DNA of 64,000 nt from Flavobacterium sp. UBA7665 (GCA_002483285.1 DLHP01000041.1:290513-354512), one strand, 5' to 3'; positions 1 to 9,197 are shown, counted from the stretch's first letter. Numbers and translations are program-made. Notes: generated by a model from the sequence alone, not told the origin.

Positions 1-29
1 CCTTGATTCTCGATAATTCCGCCCAAAAC

Positions 30-458
30 ATGGAACAGATTAAACTGCACAAATACGACAAAGCCTACCTCAAGATTGCTAAAGAATGGAGCTTGTTGTC
101 TTATTGCAAACGCAAACAGGTGGGTGCCATTATCGTGCGCGATCGGATGATTATCTCCGACGGATACAACGGTACGCCATCGGGTTTTGAGAATTGCTGC
201 GAAGATGAAAACGGGCTTACGAGCTGGTACGTGTTGCATGCCGAGGCCAACGCCATACTTAAAGTGGCGCGTTCTGCGCAGTCTTGTGAAGGTGCCACCT
301 TGTACATTACACTTTCCCCTTGTAAGGAGTGCAGCAAACTCATCCACCAATCGGGCATCAAGCGCGTGGTTTACCAAATGGGTTATCGCGATACAGAAGG
401 CATCGATTTTCTCGCCAAGGCCGGCGTGACCGTCGAGCAGATTGAAGATTTGAGTTGA
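30..458 (+). CDS. dCMP deaminase family protein
   Basis: Zinc-dependent deaminase of 142 residues, probably converting dCMP to dUMP to feed thymidylate synthesis in the cytoplasm. The zinc site is visible as HAE (residues 70-72) and PCKEC (97-101); the Glu of HAE is the expected proton shuttle. The length suits the bacterial dCMP deaminase/ComEB family. I chose the ATG at 30; an in-frame TTG at position 3 lies almost on the window edge, so a longer N-terminus cannot be excluded. The next gene starts 2 bases after the stop, so the two are probably co-transcribed. Other cytidine/deoxycytidylate deaminase specificities are possible. Confidence 0.88.
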   Translation: MEQIKLHKYDKAYLKIAKEWSLLSYCKRKQVGAIIVRDRMIISDGYNGTPSGFENCCEDENGLTSWYVLHAEANAILKVARSAQSCEGATLYITLSPCKECSKLIHQSGIKRVVYQMGYRDTEGIDFLAKAGVTVEQIEDLS

Positions 459-460
459 TT

Positions 461-2041
461 ATGAAACGCAGCGCGATATACATTCCTATTTTATTTTTCT
501 TTACGCTCGCACTGGGCGTAATCCTTGGCGGCTATCTCAATTTTCCGATAGAAAAGCCGCTGTTGTCTAAGAACAATCCAAAAGGGAAACTCAACAAACT
601 TATCGACTTCATCGACAATGAATACGTAGACAATGTCAACACCGACTCTATCGTTGATTTGACTGTAAACAGCATTTTGGAGAAACTCGACCCGCATTCG
701 GTTTATATTCCGCCGAGCGAGCAAACCAGCGTAGCCGAAAGCATGAAAGGCGATTTCGTGGGGATTGGCGTAAACTTCTATATGTATAAGGACACAGTGG
801 CGGTGATCATGCCGCTCGTGGATGGCCCATCGGCCAAAGCCGGAATTTTGCCCGGAGACCGTATCCTTTCTGTGAACAATTACAAATTATTCGGGAGAAA
901 GCTCCCCACCGACAGCCTGTTTTCTAAACTCAAAGGCCAGGAAGGTTCGCCGGTTGAATTGACCATCTTTAGGAAAACAGAAAACCGCAAACTCAAAATC
1001 AAGCTCAACCGCGGCGTGGTGCCTATCAAAAGTGTCGACGTTGCCGTGATGGTGAGCCCAAACACGGGTTATATCAAAATCAACCGTTTTGCCGAAACCA
1101 CTTACCGCGAGTTCATGGCCGGTTTGCAAAAATTGCAAGAACTTGGGGCCAATAGCGTCATCATCGATGTGCGTGAAAACGGAGGAGGCTACATGGAAAT
1201 GGCAGCCAAAATTGCCGATGAGTTTCTGGGTGACGGGCAAATGATTGTCTTCCTCAAAAATAAAAAAGGCCGTGTCGATAACAATTATGCCACGAGCGAA
1301 GGCTCATTCGAAGATGGGAAGGTGGCGGTTTTAATCGACGAGAACTCGGCATCGGCGAGTGAGATTTTGGCTGGTGCAATCCAGGACAATGACCGCGGGC
1401 TTATCGTTGGACGTCGGTCTTTTGGCAAAGGATTGGTGCAGCGCGAGATGAATTTTGACGATGGTTCGGCCGTGCGTTTGACCATCGCCAGGTATTATAC
1501 GCCAACGGGTCGTTCCATCCAGAAATCGTATAAGAAAGGAGACGAAGCGGCTTATTTCAACGAATTCGGTAAACGGTTCGAGAATGGCGAGTTGTATGAA
1601 AAAGACAGTATTAAAATGGCCGACACCTTAAAGTTCCGCACGCCAAAAGGCAATATTGTTTACGGCGGCGGCGGGATTGTTCCCGATGTTTTTGTCCCGC
1701 TCGAAGGCAAACACGGTGAAGAAAGTGTGGTGTACATCATGCAGCAATCGGGCATTGTAGGACATTTTGCGTTTGAGCAGATTGACAAGAACCGCAAACT
1801 TTTCAAAGGCCTTTCGTTTCCGCAGTTTTTAAAGCAAATGAATCAGACCGATTTGTATTTCAACAACTTTCACAAATACCTTTTAGACAACGGCGTCAAC
1901 CTGAACATGGCCAACAATAAGGCTTTGGTGAAACGCTACATCGCCGCCGAGTTTGCGCGGCAGTTGTTCGACGAACAGAAATACTACGAGATTGTCCTCA
2001 AGGAAGACCCAATGGTGAAAGCCGTGCTCAACGCGAAGTAA
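461..2041 (+). CDS. C-terminal processing peptidase, S41 family
   Basis: Serine protease of 526 residues that trims or degrades envelope proteins, related to CtpA/Prc. An N-terminal hydrophobic segment (about residues 6-25) is a signal anchor or signal peptide. A PDZ domain follows at about 90-170, with a GDRILSVNN substrate-binding strand. The S41 core carries ENSASASE, which holds the nucleophilic Ser, and SFGKGLVQ, which holds the general-base Lys. The last ~130 residues form the C-terminal extension common in Bacteroidota. The ATG at 461 is 2 bases after the deaminase stop. It ends about 26 bases from the convergent flavoprotein gene. Confidence 0.92.
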   Translation: MKRSAIYIPILFFFTLALGVILGGYLNFPIEKPLLSKNNPKGKLNKLIDFIDNEYVDNVNTDSIVDLTVNSILEKLDPHSVYIPPSEQTSVAESMKGDFVGIGVNFYMYKDTVAVIMPLVDGPSAKAGILPGDRILSVNNYKLFGRKLPTDSLFSKLKGQEGSPVELTIFRKTENRKLKIKLNRGVVPIKSVDVAVMVSPNTGYIKINRFAETTYREFMAGLQKLQELGANSVIIDVRENGGGYMEMAAKIADEFLGDGQMIVFLKNKKGRVDNNYATSEGSFEDGKVAVLIDENSASASEILAGAIQDNDRGLIVGRRSFGKGLVQREMNFDDGSAVRLTIARYYTPTGRSIQKSYKKGDEAAYFNEFGKRFENGELYEKDSIKMADTLKFRTPKGNIVYGGGGIVPDVFVPLEGKHGEESVVYIMQQSGIVGHFAFEQIDKNRKLFKGLSFPQFLKQMNQTDLYFNNFHKYLLDNGVNLNMANNKALVKRYIAAEFARQLFDEQKYYEIVLKEDPMVKAVLNAK

Positions 2042-2067
2042 TCTCAATTCTCAATTCTAAAGCCGCA

Positions 2068-2676
2068 CTACTTTTTAATGCTGTCGTGACTTTGCGAATC
2101 AATACCGCCGTTCCATAACGTGAGGATATCGGTGGCAACAGCAGCACCACTTCCGGCCGCTATGGCGAGTTGGCTGCGATGTCCGGCGAGTGTGCCGGCA
2201 ACGTAAATGCCTTCGGTGACTTTGTGGTCGTGGTTTTTGAGTTGGATGCGTTGTTTGGCAGCGATTGCCTTACCGTGGGTTTCTACATAATCCATCAATC
2301 CCTCGATAGCAAAGGTGTTCGAATAACCAATGGCGACCACAATGGTTTGGGTACGGTAGGAATTTTTGTTGGTGACGACCGTAAAATCGGGCGACTGGCC
2401 TTCAATTTTCATCACCTTTTCATCGGCGATTTGGACCACATGCGGGTAAAGGGCTGCGAGTTGCGCCGTACTTTCGATGAGTAAATCCGAACCCAATTTG
2501 CCCGCGGGAATTCCGTAAGCATTATTGAATAAAGCTTCCTGTAGGTTGGAGGTTTTTTGGTGTGTGATGATGCCGATTTTCTTATCGGCTGCAAAAGCCT
2601 TATTGCGAGCAGAGCCCAAAACCAGTGCCGCCGAAACGCCAGAGACGCCGCCGCCGATAATCAAAACATCAAACAT
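2068..2676 (-). CDS. Short FAD/NAD(P)-dependent oxidoreductase
   Basis: Flavoprotein of 202 residues resembling a minimal thioredoxin-reductase-like oxidoreductase. The N-terminus is a classic dinucleotide-binding fold (IGGGVSGVSAA, residues 7-17). Near the C-terminus, GIYVAGTLAGHRSQLAIAAGSG is the usual second FAD contact. It is about 100 residues shorter than TrxB and lacks the inserted NAD(P) domain and any CxxC redox motif, so it is not a functional thioredoxin reductase. The substrate is unknown. Its ATG overlaps the stop of the upstream 66-residue membrane protein (TAATG), which indicates translational coupling. Confidence 0.75.
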   Translation of the reverse strand: MFDVLIIGGGVSGVSAALVLGSARNKAFAADKKIGIITHQKTSNLQEALFNNAYGIPAGKLGSDLLIESTAQLAALYPHVVQIADEKVMKIEGQSPDFTVVTNKNSYRTQTIVVAIGYSNTFAIEGLMDYVETHGKAIAAKQRIQLKNHDHKVTEGIYVAGTLAGHRSQLAIAAGSGAAVATDILTLWNGGIDSQSHDSIKK

Positions 2677-2876
2677 TAGTGGTTTTTTGATTTCTCCTCA
2701 ATCATTTTAGACATCCTAAAAATGAGCAGGATGAACACCGCGCAAAAAGAGGCTGCAATGCCAATAAGCGCCACCACACTGTTGCCTTCAAAAAGGTGGT
2801 CAAAATCAAGAAGCGTAATATTGAAGATGATCAGGGCCAGCGCGATCACAACTAAGACGGAAGTAAAAATTTTCAT
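2676..2876 (-). CDS. Small two-helix membrane protein
   Basis: Protein of 66 residues with two predicted transmembrane helices (about residues 4-23 and 34-54) and a basic, charged C-terminus (MSKMIEEKSKNH). I recognise no family. Its stop overlaps the start of the flavoprotein gene by one base, and MarC lies 39 bases upstream on the same strand. The three probably form one transcription unit, and the protein may be a membrane partner of the flavoprotein; that is inferred from context only. Confidence 0.6.
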   Translation of the reverse strand: MKIFTSVLVVIALALIIFNITLLDFDHLFEGNSVVALIGIAASFCAVFILLIFRMSKMIEEKSKNH

Positions 2877-2915
2877 ATGCGCAATTTATGGTGTGGTGAA
2901 AGTAGTAAAATACAG

Positions 2916-3497
2916 TTAAACGAACAAACCTTTAACATTCGCTGCAAACAATTTAACAGCGATCGCGAGCAGCACGACACCGAAAGTTTTTCTCACTACG
3001 CCAAGCCCCGTCTTTCCTAATATTTTTTCAATTTTTGCCGACGATTTCAAGACCGCATATACCAGTATGATATTGACCACTATGGCCACGACAATATTCT
3101 CGGGATGGTATTGCGAACGCAATGAAAGCAGCGTAGTCATGGTTCCCGCACCCGCAATCAACGGAAACGCGAGCGGCACAATCGAGGCCGATTTGGCATC
3201 CTCGTCACGGTAAAGCTTGATGCCCAAAATCATTTCGAGCGCCAAAAAGAACAGCACGAATGAACCGGCAACGGCAAACGAGTGCACGTCGATCCCAATT
3301 AATTTGAGGAATTCCTCACCCACAAAAAGAAAGACGAGCATGATGATCCCTGCAACGATAGATGCCTTGCCCGACTCGATATGGCCATGTTTGGTGCGCA
3401 AATCGACTACGACGGGAATGGTTCCTACGATATCAATCACGGCAAAAAGCACCATGCCTACTGTAAATATTTCCCTGAAATCCATGTTCATTTGCAT
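2916..3497 (-). CDS. MarC family integral membrane protein
   Basis: Polytopic inner-membrane protein of about 193 residues with six predicted helices, matching the MarC/UPF0056 family. Typical family patterns include VDIVGTIPVV near the N-terminus and PLAFPLIAGAGTMTTLL in the centre. The family has no firmly established substrate despite its naming after multiple antibiotic resistance. The ATG at 3497 was chosen over an upstream in-frame TTG at 3515 because the family N-terminus begins close to it; an ATG at 3485 is also possible. First gene of a probable operon with the 66-residue protein and the flavoprotein. Confidence 0.88.
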   Translation of the reverse strand: MQMNMDFREIFTVGMVLFAVIDIVGTIPVVVDLRTKHGHIESGKASIVAGIIMLVFLFVGEEFLKLIGIDVHSFAVAGSFVLFFLALEMILGIKLYRDEDAKSASIVPLAFPLIAGAGTMTTLLSLRSQYHPENIVVAIVVNIILVYAVLKSSAKIEKILGKTGLGVVRKTFGVVLLAIAVKLFAANVKGLFV

Positions 3498-3865
3498 TGT
3501 ATTTTGAGGCTGCAAAAATAAGTAATTGGTTGTGGGGAAAAGCTAAAATGGCGTTAATTAAAATTGAATTGAACTATTGTGAATGAAAAAGCACTACGAT
3601 TTCTATTGTATTTGTTTTCAGTTGCTTCGTTGGCACAATTCGATTTGAACCATGCCTATAATGTAACACATAACCAGAATCAAATTCAACGTCGAAAAAC
3701 CCTCAACAGGATTTTATTGTCAAAACGAACCGGCAACAACTAAGGCGGATCTACCTGTAAATGGAGCGTCAAACACTAACGCTTCACAAACAAATTATAA
3801 AATTTGATTTTTTAAAAGCGGATTGCAAATCAATCGCTAAATTTGGCTTCATTAAATAGAAAAAC
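3498..3865. other. Gene-poor interval between marC and the DUF4412 gene
   Basis: AT-rich interval of about 370 bases between divergent genes. It contains only a short open frame with a signal-peptide-like N-terminus (3579-3743, listed separately). I see no terminator, riboswitch or member of the dispersed repeat families. It should hold the promoters of marC and of the DUF4412 gene, but I cannot identify a convincing TTG/TAnnTTTG pair. Confidence 0.5.
3579..3743 (+). CDS. Possible small secreted ORF or gene remnant
   Basis: A GTG-started frame of 54 codons. Its first 20 residues look like a signal peptide: NEK, a hydrophobic stretch LRFLLYLFSVASLAQ, then an AQ cleavage-like end. The remaining 34 residues are polar and rich in Asn, Gln and Arg, and the frame stops at 3743. 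It may be a tiny secreted protein, or the 5' end of a decayed secreted-protein gene, since the stop follows soon after the predicted cleavage site. A chance frame is also plausible. An overlapping ATG at 3583 opens a different, shorter frame with no such features. Confidence 0.25.
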   Translation: MNEKALRFLLYLFSVASLAQFDLNHAYNVTHNQNQIQRRKTLNRILLSKRTGNN

Positions 3866-4564
3866 ATGAAAATAAAAGCAATAATTCCCGTTTTAATCAC
3901 CTTCTTTTTTAGCATTACCGCGTTCGCCCAAATGCCCAATATCGCCTCACTCATGGCCAACAAGGTCGATCCATCGGTGGTCCCCGAGTCGTATGTGTTC
4001 TCCTGGAAATACGTCATGGAAATCCAATCCGATGGCAAAACCATGAACGCCGAATACCTCATAGAAAAAGACGCACCTTACATTGGCATGCGCATGAATC
4101 AGGCAGGCAACCAGATGATGATGGTCATGGATACCAAAAACAAACTCAACATCGGCACCATTGGCCAAGGCGCACAAAAAATGGCTATGGCAGCCAAATC
4201 TCCAGAAATGATAGCGGAAGCAGAAAAGCCAACCGCCGACAAAAAATACACCTTTAAATCCCTGCCCGAGAAAACCCTATTGGGATACAAATGCAAGGGC
4301 GTTGAAGCTTCAGATGCCAATACGACCATTGTATTTTACTACACCAACGACGCGCCAGTGAGTTTTGCCGAACTTTTCAAATCTTCATTGGCCACAGCGA
4401 AAGTGCCCGATGCGTTTAGCAGCTATTTCAAACCTGGCGAAAAACCATTGATGCTTGCCATGGAAATGACCGATAAGACCAATGGCAAAAAGACAAGCCT
4501 CAAAGGACTTTCGCTCGAGAAAGAAGTATTTACGTTCACCAAATCGGAATACCGCTTCATGTAA
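3866..4564 (+). CDS. DUF4412 secreted protein
   Basis: Exported protein of 232 residues with a clear signal peptide (MKIKAIIPVLITFFFSITAFAQ, cut after residue 22). The mature part matches the DUF4412 pattern common in Bacteroidota: YLIEKDAPYIGMRM, a run of Met around MMMVMDTKNK, and LLGYKCKGVEA near the middle. DUF4412 proteins are predicted periplasmic beta-rich proteins of unknown function. The protein is Met-rich and Lys-rich. It is a single-gene unit followed by the DUF3109 gene, which has its own promoter element. Confidence 0.75.
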   Translation: MKIKAIIPVLITFFFSITAFAQMPNIASLMANKVDPSVVPESYVFSWKYVMEIQSDGKTMNAEYLIEKDAPYIGMRMNQAGNQMMMVMDTKNKLNIGTIGQGAQKMAMAAKSPEMIAEAEKPTADKKYTFKSLPEKTLLGYKCKGVEASDANTTIVFYYTNDAPVSFAELFKSSLATAKVPDAFSSYFKPGEKPLMLAMEMTDKTNGKKTSLKGLSLEKEVFTFTKSEYRFM

Positions 4565-4608
4565 ATTGTTTTTTTTGCGACGAGCACCTATAGACTAGAT
4601 TGTTGTAT

Positions 4609-4616
4609 TATCTTTG
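4609..4616 (+). promoter_or_regulatory. Bacteroidota -7 element of the DUF3109 gene
   Basis: TATCTTTG matches the TAnnTTTG consensus and ends 4 bases before the ATG at 4621. No TTG sits at the usual distance upstream. If used, the transcript would be nearly leaderless. Confidence 0.5.
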
Positions 4617-4620
4617 CGCC

Positions 4621-5205
4621 ATGTTTCAACTGGGCAAAACCATCGTTTCTGAAGATATCCTTGAAAAGGAATTCGTGTGCAACCTCTCGGCCTGCAAAGG
4701 CGCGTGTTGTGTAGACGGCGATGCTGGTGCGCCTTTATCGGAAGAGGAAACCAAGATCCTCGAAGCGATTTATCCCAAAGTAAAACCCTTTTTACGAAAG
4801 GAAGGCATAGCGGCTATAGAAGCGCAAGGCACCTGGCGAATTGGTACCGATGGCGATAGGGAAACCCCACTGATCGACGAAAAAGATTGCGCTTACGTGA
4901 TTTACGACGGAAAAACCGCGCTGTGCGGCATTGAACAAGCCTACAACCAAGGCGTCGTAGATTGGAAAAAGCCGGTTTCCTGTCATTTGTATCCCATCCG
5001 CGTGAAAGATTTTACCGAATTTGCCGCCGTCAATTACGACCAATGGGACATCTGCGACGATGCGTGTTCGTTGGGTAAGGAACTAGAGGTTCCGGTGTAC
5101 AAGTTTGTAAAGGAAGCGCTCATTAGGCGGTTTGGCGAAGACTGGTATGCAGAGCTTGAAAAAGTCGCCGCCGAACACCAAGGCAATCCACCGCGAAAAA
5201 GATAA
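4621..5205 (+). CDS. DUF3109 Cys-rich protein
   Basis: Cytoplasmic protein of 194 residues of the DUF3109 family. It carries a cluster of cysteines at the N-terminus (CNLSACKGACC) and further single cysteines in CAYVIYD, ALCGIEQ, SCHLYPI and WDICDDAC. The pattern resembles YkgJ-type metal or Fe-S binding proteins, but the function is not established. The ATG at 4621 is preferred over an upstream TTG because it follows directly on a TATCTTTG promoter element. A strong terminator follows the stop. Confidence 0.78.
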   Translation: MFQLGKTIVSEDILEKEFVCNLSACKGACCVDGDAGAPLSEEETKILEAIYPKVKPFLRKEGIAAIEAQGTWRIGTDGDRETPLIDEKDCAYVIYDGKTALCGIEQAYNQGVVDWKKPVSCHLYPIRVKDFTEFAAVNYDQWDICDDACSLGKELEVPVYKFVKEALIRRFGEDWYAELEKVAAEHQGNPPRKR

Positions 5206-5206
5206 A

Positions 5207-5237
5207 AAACCAACCGGGCCAGTCGCTCGGTTTTTTT
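5207..5237 (+). terminator. Rho-independent terminator after DUF3109 gene
   Basis: AACCGGGC pairs with GCTCGGTT around a short loop (one G-T wobble), followed by seven T. It sits directly after the stop codon at 5205. Confidence 0.8.
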
Positions 5238-5489
5238 ATGGAATTTGAGAATGGTCAAACCTTTGCTGGCGGCGGCTCCGTGAATTCTTTAAAATTCAAC
5301 ACATTAAAAATCAATTATTTACGTTTTAAATAAAATCAGTTTTTAAAAGAAGCGGTTGTTAAAAACTATAACCGATTGTGAATAAGTTGGGCTTGTTTTG
5401 TCTTTCAATTCCCATCCAAAACGACCATCTTTGTACTCAGGTTAAAAACAAAAATATTTGTTAAAATTCCCCAAAAAACCATCACAAAA

Positions 5490-6479
5490 ATGTCAGCGAT
5501 AGAACCTATTTTAAAAGAAAACAAAAACCGATTTGTGATTTTCCCGATCAAACACCACGATATCTGGGAATGGTACAAAAAAATGGAAGCCAGTTTCTGG
5601 ACCGCCGAGGAAATAGACCTCTCGCAGGATCTCAACGACTGGAACAACAAACTCTCTAATGACGAGAAATATTTCATCAAACACATTTTGGCGTTTTTCG
5701 CGGCTTCGGACGGTATCGTCAATGAAAACCTCGCCGAGAATTTCGTCAATGAAGTGCAGTATCCTGAGGCCAAGTTTTTCTACGGTTTCCAGATTATGAT
5801 GGAGAACATTCACAGCGAGACCTATTCGTTGTTGATTGACACTTACGTAAAAGACGAAGTAGAGAAAGACCAATTGTTCAATGCTTTAGAAGTGTTTCCG
5901 GCCATTGCAAAGAAAGCAGATTGGGCGATCAAATGGATCGGGTCTGATTCTTTTGCCGAAAGATTGATTGCGTTTGCCGCCGTTGAAGGTATTTTCTTTT
6001 CGGGCGCGTTTTGCTCGATTTACTGGCTCAAGAAACGCGGGCTCATGCCGGGCTTGACCTTCTCTAACGAGCTTATTTCACGCGACGAAGGTGTACACTG
6101 CGACTTTGCCGTGCATTTGCACAACCACCATTTAAAGCACAAAGTTTCTAAGGCAAGAATCCGTGAGATTATCGTAGAAGCGTTGGATATCGAGCGGGAA
6201 TTCGTGACCGAATCGCTTCCGGTAAGTTTGATTGGGATGAATGCGGTTTTGATGACGCAATACTTAGAATTCGTAGCCGACCGTTTGCTTGTAGAGCTCG
6301 GTTGCAAAAAAGAATACAACACGGCCAACCCGTTTGATTTCATGGACATGATCAACCTGCAGGGCAAGACCAATTTCTTCGAGAAGAAAGTGGCCGAATA
6401 CCAGAAAGCAGGCGTCATGAACAGCGGGCAAGGCAACGACAGCGAATCGCAGAAGATATCTTTCGACGCCGATTTTTAG
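5490..6479 (+). CDS. nrdB: Ribonucleotide reductase class I beta subunit
   Basis: Small (R2) subunit of 329 residues that holds the diiron/tyrosyl-radical cofactor used by NrdA to reduce ribonucleotides. The expected ligands are present: D74, E105, H108, E166, E200 and H203. The radical Tyr is Y112 in NIHSETYSLL. The C-terminal tail ISFDADF is the peptide that docks on the large subunit. Length and residues indicate an ordinary Fe- or Mn-loaded class I enzyme. nrdA follows on the same strand after 264 bases that contain a palindromic stem and a dispersed repeat. Confidence 0.97.
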   Translation: MSAIEPILKENKNRFVIFPIKHHDIWEWYKKMEASFWTAEEIDLSQDLNDWNNKLSNDEKYFIKHILAFFAASDGIVNENLAENFVNEVQYPEAKFFYGFQIMMENIHSETYSLLIDTYVKDEVEKDQLFNALEVFPAIAKKADWAIKWIGSDSFAERLIAFAAVEGIFFSGAFCSIYWLKKRGLMPGLTFSNELISRDEGVHCDFAVHLHNHHLKHKVSKARIREIIVEALDIEREFVTESLPVSLIGMNAVLMTQYLEFVADRLLVELGCKKEYNTANPFDFMDMINLQGKTNFFEKKVAEYQKAGVMNSGQGNDSESQKISFDADF

Positions 6480-6507
6480 AACGGTGCAGGGTAGGGCCGA
6501 GCGTTAA

Positions 6508-6530
6508 AAAACAGTTCAGTGAACTGTTTT
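6508..6530. terminator. Perfect palindrome downstream of nrdB
   Basis: AAAACAGTT and AACTGTTTT flank CAGTG, giving a 9-bp perfect stem that ends in four T. It begins 29 bases after the nrdB stop and could attenuate readthrough into nrdA. The related motif ACTGTTCAGT also occurs inside the repeat copy near 43735. Confidence 0.45.
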
Positions 6531-6590
6531 AGCGAAGGAGCCAGGAGGCGCGCTGGCCGAGTTTAGCAGTTACATGAAATGTTACGGAAT

Positions 6591-6670
6591 GCCCTAGCCC
6601 CGATTGTAGCGGCATCCTTTTGCTTTTTTCTTTAGAAAGCAAAAGATACAGCGGAAAGCGGGATTAGCTT
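6591..6670 (+). repeat. Dispersed palindromic repeat, copy A
   Basis: Between nrdB and nrdA. The left arm contains CCCCGATTGTAGCGG and ATCCTTTTGC; the right arm contains GCAAAAGATACAGCGG and AAAGCGGGATTAGC. The arms pair imperfectly and the tip GCTTT/AAAGC closes the hairpin. Same family as copies B to G. Confidence 0.85.
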
Positions 6671-6743
6671 CAAAATAAAACCAAATTATTTACAAATAAC
6701 CGAAGCAGCAAAGGGATTTGCTGGTTCATAAACACTTCAACTT

Positions 6744-9143
6744 ATGTATGTAGTAAAAAGGGACGGCCACAAAGAGCCGGTGATGTTCGACAAGATCACA
6801 GACAGGATTAAAAAATTGTGTTACGGGCTCAACGACCTCGTAGACGCCGTGAAAGTGGCGATGCGTGTGATTGAAGGTTTGTATGACGGCGTGACGACTT
6901 CGGAACTCGACAACCTCGCGGCAGAAACCGCAGCCTCGATGACGGTAACCCACCCTGATTATGCCCAATTGGCGGCACGTATCGCGATTTCTAACTTGCA
7001 TAAGAATACCAAAAAATCATTCTCGGAAACCATGGACGATATGTTCCATTATGTCAACCCGAGAACCAACAAGCAATCACCATTGCTTTCTGAAGAAGTA
7101 CATAAAGTGATCCAGGACAATGCAGAATTTTTGGATTCACACGTGATATACAACCGAGATTTCAACTACGATTATTTTGGTTTCAAGACTTTAGAGCGTT
7201 CTTATTTGCTCAAGATCAACGGGAAAATCGTCGAGCGTCCGCAGCACATGCTCATGCGTGTTTCTGTGGGGATCCACCTTAATGATTTGGATGCTGTGAT
7301 AGAAACCTACGATTTGATGTCGAAGAAATTCTTCACGCACGCCACACCAACGCTTTTCAACGCCGGGACACCCAAACCGCAGATGTCTTCTTGTTTCCTT
7401 TTGGCGATGCAGGACGACTCGATCGACGGGATTTACGATACACTTAAAAACACGGCGAAAATCTCGCAATCGGCAGGCGGAATCGGCTTGTCTATCCACA
7501 ATGTAAGGGCGACCGGTTCTTACATTCGTGGCACGAACGGCACCTCTAACGGAATCGTCCCGATGTTGCGCGTCTTCAACGATACCGCACGTTACGTAGA
7601 CCAAGGTGGCGGCAAACGCAAAGGAAGTTTTGCGATTTACCTTGAAACCTGGCATGCCGATATCTTCGAATTTTTGGATTTGAAAAAGAATACCGGAAAA
7701 GAAGAAATGCGTGCACGCGACCTGTTCTTCGCCATGTGGACTTCGGATTTGTTCATGAAACGCGTACAGGAAGATTCAACCTGGACACTCATGTGTCCTA
7801 ACGAATGTCCGGGATTGTACGATGTGTACGGCGAAGAATTCGAAGCGCTTTACACATCTTACGAAGAAAAAGGAAAAGGAAGAAAGACCATCAAGGCGCG
7901 TGAATTGTGGGAGAAAATCCTCGAGTCGCAAATCGAGACCGGAACGCCTTATATGCTATACAAAGACGCGGCGAACCGCAAGTCGAACCAGAAAAACCTG
8001 GGTACCATCCGTTCTTCGAACTTGTGTACCGAGATTATGGAATACACTTCGCACGATGAAATCGCGGTGTGTAACCTCGCATCGATCTCGCTTCCGATGT
8101 TCATTGAAAACGGCGCGTTCAACCACGATTTGTTGTTCAGTGTAACCAAACGCGTGACACGCAATTTGAATAAAGTCATCGATAGGAATTACTATCCGGT
8201 CATTGAAGCCGAAAACTCGAACATGCGCCACCGTCCGGTAGGATTGGGCGTGCAAGGTCTGGCCGATGCGTTCATCTTGTTGCGCATGCCGTTTACAAGC
8301 GACGAAGCGAAGAAAATGAACCAGGAAATCTTCGAGACGCTTTATTTTGCTGCCGTGACCGCTTCTATGGAAATGGCAATCGAAGAAGGACCATATTCTA
8401 CCTTTAAAGGGTCGCCGATTTCACAAGGTGAATTCCAACACAACCTTTGGGGACTTAAAGACGAGGAATTGTCTGGACGTTGGGATTGGGCTGCACTCAG
8501 AAAAGAAGTGATGAAGAAAGGTGTTCGCAACTCGCTTTTGGTAGCGCCGATGCCAACCGCTTCGACTTCTCAAATCTTAGGAAACAACGAAGCTTTCGAG
8601 CCTTACACCTCAAATATTTACACGAGACGCGTATTGTCTGGCGAATTCATCGTCGTAAACAAGCACCTTTTAGAAGACCTCGTCAAAGCCGGACTTTGGA
8701 ACGAAGACCTCAAACAGGAAATCATGCGCCACAACGGTTCGGTACAGCACATCGATGCGATTCCGGCCGATTTGAAAGAGCTTTACAAAACCGTTTGGGA
8801 AATGTCTATGAAGGACATTATCGACATGTCACGTCACCGTGGGTATTTCATTGACCAGTCACAGTCCTTGAACCTGTTCATGCAGGATGCCAATTACGCG
8901 AAATTGACCTCGATGCACTTTTACGCCTGGCAGTCTGGGCTTAAAACCGGAATGTATTACCTCAGGACCAAGTCAGCAGTGGATGCCATCAAATTTACGC
9001 TCAACAACGAGAAAAAATCCGAGCCGGTTGCCGTTGAAGCTACCGAAGTTGCCGAAGAAGCCATGTCTGTCGATGATTTCAAAGCCATGATCGAACGGTC
9101 AAAAAATGCAGAACCCGACGATTGCGAAATGTGCGGTTCTTAA
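6744..9143 (+). CDS. nrdA: Ribonucleotide reductase class I alpha subunit
   Basis: Large (R1) subunit of 799 residues that reduces ribonucleoside diphosphates with NrdB. It begins with an ATP-cone regulatory domain (about residues 1-95, MYVVKRDGHKEPV start). The catalytic barrel shows SSCFLL with the first redox Cys, SNLCTEI with the N-C-E radical active site, and GGGKRKGSFAIYLE. The C-terminus DDCEMCGS carries the CxxC relay cysteines that accept electrons from thioredoxin or glutaredoxin. The retained ATP cone suggests overall dATP feedback control. A terminator and repeat copy B follow. Confidence 0.97.
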   Translation: MYVVKRDGHKEPVMFDKITDRIKKLCYGLNDLVDAVKVAMRVIEGLYDGVTTSELDNLAAETAASMTVTHPDYAQLAARIAISNLHKNTKKSFSETMDDMFHYVNPRTNKQSPLLSEEVHKVIQDNAEFLDSHVIYNRDFNYDYFGFKTLERSYLLKINGKIVERPQHMLMRVSVGIHLNDLDAVIETYDLMSKKFFTHATPTLFNAGTPKPQMSSCFLLAMQDDSIDGIYDTLKNTAKISQSAGGIGLSIHNVRATGSYIRGTNGTSNGIVPMLRVFNDTARYVDQGGGKRKGSFAIYLETWHADIFEFLDLKKNTGKEEMRARDLFFAMWTSDLFMKRVQEDSTWTLMCPNECPGLYDVYGEEFEALYTSYEEKGKGRKTIKARELWEKILESQIETGTPYMLYKDAANRKSNQKNLGTIRSSNLCTEIMEYTSHDEIAVCNLASISLPMFIENGAFNHDLLFSVTKRVTRNLNKVIDRNYYPVIEAENSNMRHRPVGLGVQGLADAFILLRMPFTSDEAKKMNQEIFETLYFAAVTASMEMAIEEGPYSTFKGSPISQGEFQHNLWGLKDEELSGRWDWAALRKEVMKKGVRNSLLVAPMPTASTSQILGNNEAFEPYTSNIYTRRVLSGEFIVVNKHLLEDLVKAGLWNEDLKQEIMRHNGSVQHIDAIPADLKELYKTVWEMSMKDIIDMSRHRGYFIDQSQSLNLFMQDANYAKLTSMHFYAWQSGLKTGMYYLRTKSAVDAIKFTLNNEKKSEPVAVEATEVAEEAMSVDDFKAMIERSKNAEPDDCEMCGS

Positions 9144-9163
9144 TTGAATTTTAATCTTATATT

Positions 9164-9197
9164 TGAACAGCTATCTTTTGGGTAGCTGTTTTGTTTT
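9164..9197 (+). terminator. Terminator after nrdA
   Basis: Perfect 8-bp stem AACAGCTA/TAGCTGTT with a 9-base loop and a T-rich tail (TTTTGTTTT), 22 bases after the nrdA stop. Confidence 0.85.

Noticed and set aside
6480..6743. A small RNA gene or riboswitch between nrdB and nrdA
   Set aside because: The structure there is explained by the perfect stem at 6508 and repeat copy A. I cannot match a cobalamin or other known aptamer.
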